Source: Cyanophora paradoxa (Eukaryota > Glaucocystophyceae > Cyanophorales > Cyanophoraceae). Taken from it: a stretch of DNA of 64,000 nt. The notes under the pieces are model-generated. The model made no database searches. It had not been told where the DNA came from and was given only the letters and a program-made list of their open reading frames with translations. Position numbers and translations under genes: made by a program. Below are positions 37,264-48,759 of the stretch, piece by piece. The stretch spans positions 116,175 to 180,174 of the forward strand of contig QPMI01000479.1 of the NCBI GenBank assembly GCA_004431415.1, given 5' to 3'. Each line of letters begins with the position of its first letter. Within the stretch, counting starts at the first letter, position 1.

Positions 37264-40200
37264 AAGCCATCCCTGAACTGTGTTAGAAGAGGTTAGAGGA
37301 GCTATCTGAGCATTCACAGTCGCTGTATCAGCCTTTGGAGCCAACCAACCCTGCACCACATTGGACGTAGTGTAGTTTGGAATGGTAGCGTTTGAACTAA
37401 CTATTATGTTCTCAATGTGAACATAATCAGCAGCGATTCGTAGATTGTCAGGATAATACAGTGATTGCGTTTTTGGAAAACCGTAATAATCCTGAATATA
37501 GTATCTCACCCTTTGCTTCTCTTCAAACGTTAATGCTCTATTGAAAATGATGTATTCGGCTACATCACCTATGAAATAGTCGACTCCCATTCGATTGAAA
37601 GTTGAAGCGGGAAGGTAATTTGTTCCTGTAAATGTTCCTACATCTTGTCCCCCAATACCAAAGGTTATAGCATTAGAAGTTATGGTGGTGTCCCAATAAT
37701 TGGCTGAGTGTGAGGCATAGTTAGTATTTACTCTTGGAGCTGGGTAACTCACCCCATTGCTCGTAAATGAATACAAGCCAAATGATAAAGATGACACATA
37801 CCCAAATGCTATTTTATGGTTTCCATCAGGAGAACCAAAATCTAAATGAACTGTTTGCCAATTTGGTGCAGAGTAGTGACTACCTACATAGAACAGTGTC
37901 ATGCCCTCTGACCAATCAACAGTCACAGAGTAGTTTATGAATGCCGCCGCAGTATACCCACCTGACTTTCTTACCACTTTTCGGTTGTTCAATGCAGCAT
38001 TAGCTGCAACAGTTCCACTACTTCCCCAAAATGGGAAAGTAATCCCTGAAATAAATGGCACAGCTGCTGTCGCTCTATTGGGGATGAACTGATTGTAAGG
38101 ATTTGTGTTAACAGGAAGCCCATCCATTCTCATTGTATAGAGGCATTTCGAAATGGTTGTAGCAGGGTCAGTGTTGGAATTAATTGGGTAGTAGGGTGTG
38201 TCATATGTCACATTCAATAGAGTTCCATAGGTTCCTAATTCGAAGTTGCTGGATACTTTCAGACTGCCTGCAATGGTGACATTATTACTTGTATAAATGT
38301 TACTTGTGTAAAGGTTGCTTGTGTAAATATTACTATTAACTGTCAGGTTTCCTGTGATTGTCCCACCCACCAGAGGAAGATACTTGGATAATTCGGCTGC
38401 AAGTTCATTTTTAGTTACATAATTTGCGAGCATAGCAAGGGTGACTATATTCACAAGAACAACAGCAGTAAGGTAATCCTCTGTGACCACTCTCGAAATA
38501 TTTTCGTTGTGTATGTTTTTTGCAGCCATCCTCTGATTGGCTTCCAGAACCCCACCATAATCTGTTTTAATCCATGCAAGCTCTGCCCTCCCATAATTAT
38601 CATTTGCAGTTCCCACTATGGGAATGTAGGAGTATTTATCTCGACTGAAAACTATCATTGGTCTTGATCCATCCAGACTGCTCACATCTGCAACATGAAC
38701 CTGTATAGCTGCATTGTAATTTTGGTAGGTTGCTGGGTCTGTTGGAACTCTAAAAGTATCTGTGGGTATGTCAACCTCCATGTAGCTTGACACAAAGATA
38801 TTTGGTATGGTTGCTCCTGGTTCTGGTGGTGGATTATAAGAGCCTGGTAATGTTCTAATATGCAATGGTCCTATCATAGCTGAATTTGCAAGTGTCCCTT
38901 CCACATGAACATAGTGGTGATTCAAAAAGATCCTTTCAGGGACATTGCAAGTCTGGTAAAGAGAAACTCCCAGAGTAGCAAGAGGCTCTACTTTTGCGAA
39001 TTCTGGTTGGTCATTGATCTCATCCCAGGTGTGTTCATGGTTGCTTGCTGCAAACTTATCTGGTATCCCATCCAGATCACCCCAGTCATGCCTGTGATCC
39101 TCTGGTGGGAATTTCTCTGGTTTACCTAATATCTCATCCCAGTCATGGTTGTGATCCTCTGGTGGAAATCTTGCTGGTTTGTTATTGATCTGCTCCCAAT
39201 CTGGGAAGAACTCCCAAATCTCTGGGCGAAATCCATCTGGTAATAATTCTTCATGGGGTTCATATGGTTGCTCATAATCAACAACTGGTGGTTCGAGACC
39301 ATCTGCTAAATATTCCTCATGGGGTTCATAATTCTGCTCATATTCATACTCTTGTGGATCTAAACCATCTGGTAAATACTCTTCCTCATTGGGATCATAT
39401 TGATCATATTCATACTCTTGTGGGTCGAAACCATCAGGTAGGTATTCCTCCTCATCTGGAACGAATTGGTATTCGTCAAGCTCCAAAATATCAATTTCAG
39501 GAGGTAAATATTGCTCATCAATTTGCTTTCTTGGTTCAATTATAGGTTTATTTCGAACCTGCTCCCAACTCACAATGTGTTGACCAAAAGGAACTGTCTC
39601 ATCTGCTGTGTATTCTCTTCCTGGTTGCTTTTTGGGTGTTAAATCTGGTGGATCCCATGGTAGTGGGAAGGGAACTGGGACAGGTCCATAATACTCAAAG
39701 ATCTCTCTTATGGTCTTCTCACTTACAAGTTTCTCTCCATTTGCATAGACATTGCTTCCATGGATATTTCGCCATTGTCTGGTTCTAATACCAAGATCTT
39801 TGGTGTTTGTCACCAAAGGTAAAAGGTGCCTATCCATTTCGACAAGGTCTGGGTGTAAATGAACTGTTACTGGTTGAGTGGGGCTACTGTTGACAGTGAT
39901 AGACGCCTTATTCTTTGCTGTATCACCAGGTAGTTGGAAACCGAATTGCGCATTAGAAGCCGAATTCGCCACAATATCTCGTGGATAAACATTGTTAGTG
40001 AACTCGATTTTGTTGGTTTCTCCATGGGGGGCTATCTGTAATATTTCGGGAATTTGTGCAATTGCATTTGATCCTTCATTATAGATTCTCAAACCACTCT
40101 GATGCCCACCCTTCTCATTTTGAACATTGAATATTAACCTACCACTATCGAATCGAGTTGGAATATCTGGGTGGGTTCCACTGGTTTTCAGTTTTCTTGG

Positions 40201-40470
40201 TCTGCTCCTGGTTGCTTTAATCTGGGCTACCTGATTCGATTTCACATTTCCCATGCTGAAAGCAACACTCACATCCTCCTTTTCGGGATCCATTTCGTTT
40301 ATTGAAAGTGCATGCTCTCTTGGGTGAGTCTTTGAGGGTTCATCTGCACTGTGGTCAATTGAGATTGACCCTCTGGCTGTCAAGTTATCGAAATTTACAT
40401 GTTTGTTATCTGTCTTCCCTCTTCCTGATGAGGGAATGGTTTGTAGGTTTGCTGGATAATTGAAACTCAT
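37264..40470 (-). pseudogene. N-terminal half of copy A's fibre protein, cut by copy B
   Basis: The Met at 40470 opens 1069 intact codons up to the AGTAGC duplication; translation would then read a few codons of TIR and stop at 37234. Six G at 40026-40031 keep the frame open where copy B shifts. The insertion falls between two nearly identical 26-residue shaft repeats (Thr-Val-Asn-Ala-Gln-Ile-Ala-Pro-Leu). The truncated product keeps the anchor, acidic repeats and the first LamG-like domain but no C-terminal lectin. Confidence 0.85.
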
Positions 40471-40519
40471 CCCTGTTTACTCTACTTATAGAGATTTATT
40501 AAATTTGAGTTAAGTAAAT
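40471..40519. promoter_or_regulatory. Divergent promoter between fibre and patatin genes (copy A)
   Basis: Contains the same CTCTACTTATAGAG dyad as the copy B region at 21677-21725. Confidence 0.5.
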
Positions 40520-42060
40520 ATGCCTTTGAAGATTTGCCTCAGTCTCTCAGGTGGGGGAGCTCGTGGTATAATTATTACGAGATTGCTAAAAGAAATCGAA
40601 ACTCGAACAGGAAAAAGAGTAATAGATCTTGTTGACCTGGTGAGTGGAACATCCACTGGTGGGATAATTGCGATTGGTCTCAATGTGAAAAATCCCGAAT
40701 TTCCAAACGAACCTAAACTCACAGCAACCGATTTGCATTCCACTTATCTCAATCAACTCCCCTTAATCTTTGCAAATCCCAGAAATATTATTGATAATGC
40801 ACTTTTCAACACCAAGTATGATGTGACCCCATTGGAGACAGCCATTCTCACTGTTACTGGTGAGTCTCTCATTCAAGACTCTCTAAAAGATGTAGTGATC
40901 ACAAGTTTTGACACTGTGAGTATGAAGCCCATTTTTATCACCAATGATAACTCCTACAAATCCATCCCCAGCAAGATTGCTGCAAGATCCACCTCTGCTG
41001 CTCCAACATATTTCTCACCTGTGAACTATGATGGGATGTCTCTTATTGATGGTGCAATCTCAGGTAACAACAATCCCAGTGTATGTGGTTACAGTCATGC
41101 TAAGAAGATCTATGATGATGATGATGATATAATTGTGATCAGTATATCCTGTGGTGAAGTCAATGAAACAGATGCTCCAAATGTGGGTTACTCTTATGAA
41201 GATGTGAACAGCTGGGGCATCCTCTCTTGGATTGCTTCGACCTCTGGAAGTCCATTAATCAATATGTTGATGGCTGCAAGTGAACTGTCTGCTCTGGAAA
41301 AGATGCAAGAGTTTCTCCCATACAATGATGATCAAGGATATGCAAGATATTATAGACTCTCTGTTCCACTTCCAAAGACCATAGTAAACTCTTTGGATGA
41401 TACCTCTAAAATACCAGATATGATAGATGCAACCGAAATATATATAGCAGCAAACACTGTGATGATTGATAGACTCTGTGATTTACTGGTTGCAAATTAC
41501 GAAATCAAGAACCCTGCAAGGTTCTATATATCATCCACTCTGAATAACATACCTCCCATTGATGCTAACTGGTATCTTCTATCAGATGGTGCATTCACTG
41601 CTTCATCATCAAAAATTGGAAGGGAGGCATTTAAAGCAAGACCTTCCTTGACAGGTTGGGAAGCAAATGCATCTGCTCCTGATGGGATATGGAGTGTTCC
41701 CACTGAGTATCTCCAAGTAACCTTCCCATACATATTTGAGGTTGCATCTATAATTGCATATGGTTCTGGTGTAACAAACGCTTTTATTAAGACCTTCAAT
41801 GTTGCAACATCACAAGATGGTGTTTCCTGGTCATTTATCAAGTATGAAGGTGTCAACAGAGTGTTTATGTGTGAAACTATTAATAATGCCCACAACAGTG
41901 GTGATGTCTCATACAGTTCTGGGTATCCCACCTCTATTAGAGACGTTTTCTATATTGGCTACCCTCTGAGGACAAGGTATATTCGAATTTATCCACTTGT
42001 ATACATCAACACCCAACTATGAGAGTGGATGTCACAGGTGCATTTATTCGAAGTGTATGA
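40520..42060 (+). pseudogene. Patatin-like phospholipase with discoidin-like domain (copy A), frameshifted at the very end
   Basis: The catalytic Ser45 and Asp177 are intact. Three C at 42012-42014 instead of four end the frame at 42022, losing the last strand of the discoidin-like domain (14 residues). Codons 2-10 (40523-40549) differ from copy B at most third positions and several residues while the following 300 bp are almost identical, a sharp local divergence. Confidence 0.75.
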
Positions 42061-42082
42061 TACATCAGGACTTCTGATGTAT
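42060..42082 (+). terminator. Stop-proximal hairpin after the patatin gene (copy A)
   Basis: Same 9-bp stem and loop as 23267-23289. Confidence 0.45.
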
Positions 42083-43008
42083 GGTGCACCAGATTATGGC
42101 TTTTTTTACAGTAGCTACTGTATTTTGCATTATTTTACTGTATGTTCCTTACATTAGAAAGTAGCCGATAAATCGTTTTTTCGAAATATATGTATGAAAT
42201 ATATACGTATATATACTTGATACCTACACCATCGTGTAGGTCTTTTTAAGCGCTTTCCAGCGCTATGTCGACGGTCGCGATCTGATGATCTGGTGGTGAG
42301 ATACAAGCGTTTGAAGATGCCGACAGCCCCACAGTGGGAACGTTAGGCGATGCCGACAGTAGTAACGCGAACCGTCAAGTATATATGCGCATATATACAT
42401 TTTGACCACAAAATCGCGGATTGGTCGGTCGCCAACTCGGGGGGCTCAGTGTCACACGAAATGTATGGTATATATATATATGATGAAACAAGTGATGTCA
42501 TGACGTCATAATGGTTGCGCAACCTGGTTGCGATGATGCAACCATGGTTGCGATATGATGCAACCATGATGCAACCATGGTTGCGCTGGTTGCGCAACCA
42601 GGTTGCGCAACCAATTTTTTTCCCATTGAGTGGTTGCGCAACCTGGTTGCGATGATGCAACGATGGTTGCGATGATGGTTGCGATGATGCAACCATGGTT
42701 GCGATGATGGTTGCGATGACGCGCAACCATTTTGCGATTCATAGAATTATCCGATTGACCGAAACTTCACCGAAACTCCACCGAAACTTCACCGAAACTT
42801 CACCGAAACTTCACCGAAACTTTTCCGAAACTTCACCGAAACTTCACCGAAACTTCACCGAAACTTCACCGAAACTTCACCGAAACTTCAATATCGGTCA
42901 TACATATGTATTTTATTACCAGGTGCTCCGTTTTTAAATCTGAAAACAGATTCGGAATCGCCACGATAGCGCCAATCAGGATTCGTCGTGATCGGGCACT
43001 TACAAAAT
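42083..43008. repeat. Intergenic palindrome and minisatellite block (copy A)
   Basis: Same order of parts as 23290-24217. The GGTTGCG/CGCAACC palindrome cluster spans about 42512-42731 and is rearranged; the ACCGAAACTTC array (42757-42889) has about twelve units against about eight in copy B. No credible gene. Confidence 0.7.
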
Positions 43009-43023
43009 AAAAAATTGACAAGG
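43009..43023 (+). promoter_or_regulatory. Early-type promoter motif of the 80-codon gene (copy A)
   Basis: AAAAAATTGACAAGG, 27 nt before the ATG, identical to copy B. Confidence 0.6.
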
Positions 43024-43050
43024 AGTTTCTGGATTCTCCAAACTTCTGCT

Positions 43051-43293
43051 ATGGATCCCATCTACCAAGACCCTGCTATCATCCATGCTGCCCAGTCAGA
43101 CTGGATCCATGATTTCAAGACTGCTTTCTATTACAATTTCTTCATGTCACAGCCAGAGCATGTGAGACTGTTCTTTGTTTATAATTACCAACTGGTCTCA
43201 AACCTTGAAACTTTCTTCTTGGAAATTATTGAAAAAGATAGACAAATGAGGAAAATTCGCCAGAGGTCTAAGAGATTCCGAAAGCGTTGTTAA
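43051..43293 (+). CDS. 80-residue protein with basic C-terminus (copy A)
   Basis: One substitution (Ala for Ser at residue 14) separates it from 24260-24502. Most nucleotide differences are silent, which supports coding. Confidence 0.6.
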   Translation: MDPIYQDPAIIHAAQSDWIHDFKTAFYYNFFMSQPEHVRLFFVYNYQLVSNLETFFLEIIEKDRQMRKIRQRSKRFRKRC

Positions 43294-43294
43294 T

Positions 43295-44684
43295 CTATTT
43301 CCTCTGCCCTCTTCGTAGATTGAATCGAGTTTGGGGTGCAGTATATGTTTCTTTGGTGGTTGAAAAGTCATTATACCACCTCTGACTGTTGACTTCTGGT
43401 TCCTGCTATGGTCAACTTCTTTAATTCTTTCTCTACTCTACCCTTCTTTTGTGCTCTTGCTTCTGTGAGGGGTTCTTTTGGTATTTCACTTGCTTTTTCT
43501 ATGCCCTCCTTTCTGATTGCTGAATCAACCCTGGCTTCCTCCTTTGCCTGTTCAAGAGCATCCACTGTGGGAGTTTCATGATACTCAACACCTTTAATGG
43601 GCAGCAGTTCATGAAAAGCGAATCTACCATCAACTATCTCACCACTGGGACTTTTTATTCTGAACTTGAAGCCCTCTCTACCCTCCACACTATAAACAAT
43701 TCGAGACCAATTAACTCCCTGCTTTGCAAATGGGTTCTTTTCAACTTTCACTCTCACAAACATTCCAGGTTTCAGAGCATCAAGATACTCAATTGATTTC
43801 TTGAATCTCTGATCCTCCATATTCACAATCTCTTTGTAGTGGGCTTCTGTGGTCTCTGCTGGTTTCCTCTTGGTTGCAGAGTGAATGGTATTATTATAAT
43901 TATACTCAATATCACCCAACACATCAAAAAATCGTGCAGTATTATTTGCAATGCAGTAGTTTGTGATCAATCTCTTGATCTGTCTGTTAAAGGCTTCAAT
44001 TCGACCTTGGGTTCTGTGATCTGCAACATCACTTAGTTGATGCTCAATGAATTTGGTTCCCAGATAATCTGTGAATAATACATTGGTAAATTCGCTTCCA
44101 CTGTCACTCTGAATGCGAACAATTGGTCTGGGGACTCTTTGTTCAAGTTGCTTGAATGCTGCAAGTGTAGTAAGAGCACTCTTGTCTCTCATTGGGATTA
44201 TGAACCCTGTTCTCAGGGTTGATTCCATTGCACTCATAAATGTATCATAACCATCATTCTGCTTTTTGTATGCAGGAAAGAAGAGCAGATCAATCACATA
44301 TGTATCAAGGGGTTGCCTAATTGGAATCATGGGATCTCTCTTTCGAGATAGAGTGGGTGCATTAATTTGGACAACCTCCTGCTTATCATACCATTCTCTC
44401 ATCTTCTTGTAGTTCTCCTCTGGTAGTTCCTGTCTCATTGCAGTAAATCCTTTGTAGCCTGTCCTGGGATCATAGAACTTCTTAGCAATCTTCGACTCTT
44501 TTGGTGCTGTCTCAGCTGGGAGGGTCTCTGGGATTAATTGCTTGACCATCTCTGATCTTTTCAATATTCGACTGCTTTTCTCTTCCACTGGAACTGTGAT
44601 AGGTAGGATATTCCCTCGATCTTCAATTGCCTCTTTTCTCACAATTCTTGGTGGTTGTCTCAATCCTATTTGTGTGGAAGGCAT
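43295..44684 (-). pseudogene. rve-family DDE integrase (copy A), C-terminus shifted by an 11-bp deletion
   Basis: All three catalytic residues and the SH3-like module are intact. An 11-bp deletion near 43396, between two TTCTG repeats, changes the frame so that the protein ends at 43371 with a short foreign tail in place of the last 30 or so residues. As the lost part is a polar tail, activity may survive. Confidence 0.8.
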
Positions 44685-44783
44685 CTTTACCTTATCTCTC
44701 ATATAATAAATGCAAGAGTCTGTGTGGAAAGAGAACACAATTCCAAACTATTTTGCAATCGAGCCCAATGACCCTGGATTAAG

Positions 44784-44858
44784 ATGTATTTGGCTGCTGC
44801 ATTTAATTCGCGGTTTATTACTTCTTGGAGAGCGAAACCAAAGAAAAAGAAAGATTAA
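44784..44858 (+). CDS. Possible 24-residue basic peptide (copy A)
   Basis: Identical to 26004-26078; see that entry for the weak support. Confidence 0.2.
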   Translation: MYLAAAFNSRFITSWRAKPKKKKD

Positions 44859-44867
44859 TGAAGTAGA

Positions 44868-47800
44868 TTAGAGCCCAAATGGAATGCTGTGAATTCCATC
44901 GTCTAATATCTTCCTTTTGCTATCGAGTTGGTTTAGAGCCACCCTTCTGCTCTCCAAATCATATAGGTTGTGGTCTTGTCTTCGCTTGTTTACTACTGCT
45001 ACTGTTTTGGTGATGCCTTCAAACAGGCATCTCTTGAAATCATCAAAGTGAACCTCTTTGGAGGAAGTCCCAGACATCTTTATTTTATCAAAGGTCTCAG
45101 TTCTGAAAGCATAGAGTTTCGATCTCAGACCTACATACTCCACAATCTTTGCATTTGGAAACTCGTTTTTATATTTACCTGGAATCAAACGATTGCTCCT
45201 ATCAAAGAGAGGGTGGGTGGGATCATAATTACTGCAATCAAGGTGTCCAGCAATTCGCTTCATCTCATTATTTAGATCATTGGTATGCAGCAGGAGACAG
45301 AAAGAATCTGTATCATGGAATAGTAGCTCTGCTGTTTCCCAAGTTCTCCTCACCACATCATAAAAGAACCTGCTATTGTGGAGTTTCGCGAAATCCAGCA
45401 CAAAAGCACCAATTGCAACAGGTTTATCTAAGTGAACATGCTTGGAATACATCTCAAAGGCAACAGCATTTTCGTTTAATACATTGGTTGCCTTGATGAG
45501 TGGACTTGCAGCATATTTCTTGCAGAGTTTCTCACTGTTAGCAATCTTAACCACAGAGCGACCCCTGCATGATTCGAGGCATTTACCATAGATTGCATTG
45601 TTCATTAATTTAAAGAAGTCACTCTCGAATCTGGACATAGATTGGCGCCTCAGTTTCGTATTTAGATCAATATAACTCTTCATAAATGCAGAGGTTGCAA
45701 ATGAGAGAACCCTGTGAACCTTCGTGATTATAATACCTTTGCTCACAAGATAGACCAAGAGAGGTTGGGAGATCACATAGTTGTTTTTGGGTGTGAATGT
45801 TGCTGTGAGTTTGGGGTCTTTGCTTATCTTCTCACCTGTGATATCCAGTAGTTTTCGTTGATACTCACCCAGCATTTCGGTGGTGACATGTTCTTTATTA
45901 ACTACAAGTGGAAAATCATAATGATCTGTGAGAGTGTGTGGGTATTCCAGGTCTACTTCAATAAAGGCACTTCGTCCTGGGGTCTCTTTAAGTGCCTCTG
46001 AGACATCTTCCCATCGAAAATCTCCAATGGGCAGTTCTTGACTGAGAGCAAAACCATACAGATTATTTGCATCCAAGAGAACTATATGGTCATCTGGGTT
46101 TTCCACCTTTGCATATCGAGTAGGCATTGTAGCAAACCCACCTCGAATTGCCCTCTCAATAAATTCGTATTGCCCTACATCACTGATCTGCTCAATCTTT
46201 GCTCTGGTGTAAATGAGCATTGCATCCCAGGATAATCCAGGAGCCGAAACATAGTTGGCAGGATCCAATCCATATTGGGAAAACGCCAATTCTCGGAATG
46301 TCTGGAATTTACCCATTAGATCACTTGCATCCACTGCCTGGAAGTCCATGAAGTGCGAAGCATCTATGAATTTCCACATGCCCCATTGCAGGGAGAGGTA
46401 TTGGTCGAAATTCTTGCTCAGAATCTCAACACGAAGTTTATCATCTTGCTGTGCAATTTTGCGGAATATTTCGTGTCCACATTCATCCATGTGATCCACC
46501 ACAATTGCTACTTTGGTTTGCTTTGAGATTCTCCTGTGGAGGTTGCAGTTTCGGCATGCTTTCCCAATAAATGCTCCTGATTGATGACAATGGTCTCTCA
46601 CTGGGAAATTCTCATGGGTAAATCGTTCAGCACAGATATAACAGTGTTTAGTCATCTTGTATTTTGCTTTCTGCTCCTCTGTGAGTGGGTGCATTGGAAT
46701 ATTGGTGAATAGAGTGCGGATTACTTGGGGTCTGATCTCTGTGAGAGTGGTAAACAGAGCACCAAGTGGATCTGATCCCTCGAAATAATGAGAGATCACC
46801 TCATCCCCCATCACAACTGTTAAAGAAACCGATTTGACCTCTCTTTTACTGCGGTTCTCATCAATTGGAACCGAGTGACTGTCCATTTTTACATAGCAGA
46901 TAGTGGGAAGCCACACAGTTTTGCGAAGGTGTTGAAGCCCAAATGCAATGTGACTTCCAGATTTCGGGCATTTACCTTTGCTCTCCCTCCAATCAATGCA
47001 GCGATTCGCTTCTATATGAACATCCAGCTTCTCCTGAGTTCTGAAACGAGACAGACAGGTCTCACAGTAATAAATGCGACCATCATGGGCTTTATCAAAG
47101 GTGGTTTTCAGAAGTCTACTCAGAGACATGATGGTGATATAATGCCCTCTATCATCCTCTTCGTTTTCGATTAATAAAAGGTTAATCTTGGTCTTTCTCC
47201 TGGGGTTGCTGGATTGATGGAGAGGATAGAAACACTGTGCTTGATTATCTGCACCATAAATGTTGATACTCAGTTCAGGGTTCTGCTCCTCAAATCGATC
47301 AATAACCTCTGCATCACAGGCAACTGGAAACTGGATGCCTTCGAAATTGAGTTCGTTTAACCATCTTCTATACTGGCTGGGTTCATTGCTCTTGTGTTTA
47401 TTGATGTCCTTTCGGTGCAGGTAAGCCAAGATTGCATACTTGAAGCAGTCTTGACCATCAATATTCTTGACATTCACAGTTGCTCTCTTTAATCCAATCC
47501 ACTCAGGTGTTGAGAAGAAGCAACCACCCACAGGAGCATAAGACATTATAACCACTCTCAGCATCTCGATGCGATCCAGTCTGTAACTGTCCACCTGCAT
47601 CATCTGTTCCTGCATTGCTTGAAGTGCATTTCGCAGTTCAACATCAATATTTCGAGATCTTGTGATGACAAAGTAATCACTATAAATGAACTTGGTGATC
47701 CACACCCTTGGATCACTCACTTTGGTGAACTTACAAATGAAGGTCAACCGAGTCTTAATTGCTCTCAGGTCTTGGAGTTTCTGTCTGAGTCTCTGAGGTA

Positions 47801-48148
47801 GAGTGGGTGCAATTCTCTCCAAGAATTCAATCCCATCTTGGATAACCTCCCCTCTTGCTCGATAGGTTAACCAAGAGTATGCTTTGTTCATTGCTTCCCA
47901 TCTTCAATCTCGGGTTCAATTGTTCCCAACCTTAAACCTTCATCCCTGAATTCCTCCATCTTCTCAAAACGATCATAGAGGCGATTAGTAATTTCTGTGA
48001 GTTGAGATAATCTTGGTCTCCTATCCAGGATTGCTGCCTGGCGATCATATTCGAATTCTGTAATATCACCAGTAACTAAAAGGGTTCCTAAAAGACCGAG
48101 TATTTCGTTTTTCTTTTCTTTGATGATTCTATTTGATTGGCGGGGCAT
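44868..48148 (-). CDS. polB: Protein-primed type family B DNA polymerase (copy A), one homopolymer frameshift
   Basis: From Met at 48148 the frame breaks at three C (47897-47899; four in copy B) and resumes for 1007 codons, so the full protein is about 1093 residues, usual for Polinton pPolB. A typical Asn-Val-Lys-Asn-(x4)-Cys-Phe motif and Leu-Asn-Phe-Glu-Gly-Ile-x-Phe-Pro-Val come first. A Cys-x2-Cys, Arg-Asp-His-Cys-His, Cys-Arg-Asn-Cys-Asn finger lies near 46540-46650. Then motif A Asp-Ala-Asn-Asn-Leu-Tyr-Gly (46050-46077), motif B Asn-Asn-Ala-Ile-Tyr-Gly-Lys (45587-45607) and motif C His-Asp-Thr-Asp-Ser (45305-45325). Polymerase residues are intact; the exonuclease motifs look degenerate (see findings). 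Confidence 0.88.
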
Positions 48149-48204
48149 CTTTTACTTTAAGGGAACATATTATTTTTGGGCGTTTTAAACGCATTTCGCA
48201 TTTT

Positions 48205-48396
48205 TCAGGTTCTGATAATTCGCACATTCGTGCCTTTGGGGACATATACATTCACTGTGTCGAGTCTGCTTGCATAAACACGCTTCTTTTGATAGGTTCT
48301 ACCATAACCTGCTCTGATCTTTGCAATATAATCCGCCACCTCTGCAATATCATTCTTTTCGACAAGCTGCTGCCGAATTTCATCAAAATAATCCAT
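48205..48396 (-). CDS. 63-residue conserved protein (copy A)
   Basis: Protein identical to 26780-26971; nearby noncoding positions have changed (for example 48443-48490). Confidence 0.65.
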   Translation of the reverse strand: MDYFDEIRQQLVEKNDIAEVADYIAKIRAGYGRTYQKKRVYASRLDTVNVYVPKGTNVRIIRT

Positions 48397-48440
48397 TTTC
48401 TGTCTTAGTCAAGTGAAATACGCAACGATCCCTTAAATCG

Positions 48441-48454
48441 CCAGTCAATTTTTG
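48441..48454 (-). promoter_or_regulatory. Early-type promoter motif of the 63-codon gene (copy A)
   Basis: Same CAAAAATTGACTGG as copy B, 45 nt before the ATG. Confidence 0.55.
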
Positions 48455-48542
48455 TCACAACACACCGATTTCCGATACGTTTTTATATTGTCCAATTATT
48501 ATTCGCGAAAGTGATCGACCCACAGGGGGGAGTCTGTGGTTA

Positions 48543-48688
48543 ATTGGGTGTGACGCCTGTGACGCCTGTGACACCTGTTTTCAGAGGTTTGTAGATTTTT
48601 GAAATTTTAAAAAGTTTGAAAATAGGCGTCACAGGCGTCACAGGCGTCACAGGCGTCACACTCAATTAAAAAGGTGTCACAGCTGTCA
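48543..48688. repeat. Internal iteron module (copy A)
   Basis: As 27118-27258, with one additional GGCGTCACA unit on the right-hand side, so iteron number varies between copies. Confidence 0.75.
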
Positions 48689-48759
48689 CACAAACCATTT
48701 ACAGTAAGGTTTTTAAAAAATAAGAAATTCAATCAGTATTAGAATCGATTCTGTTTTGT

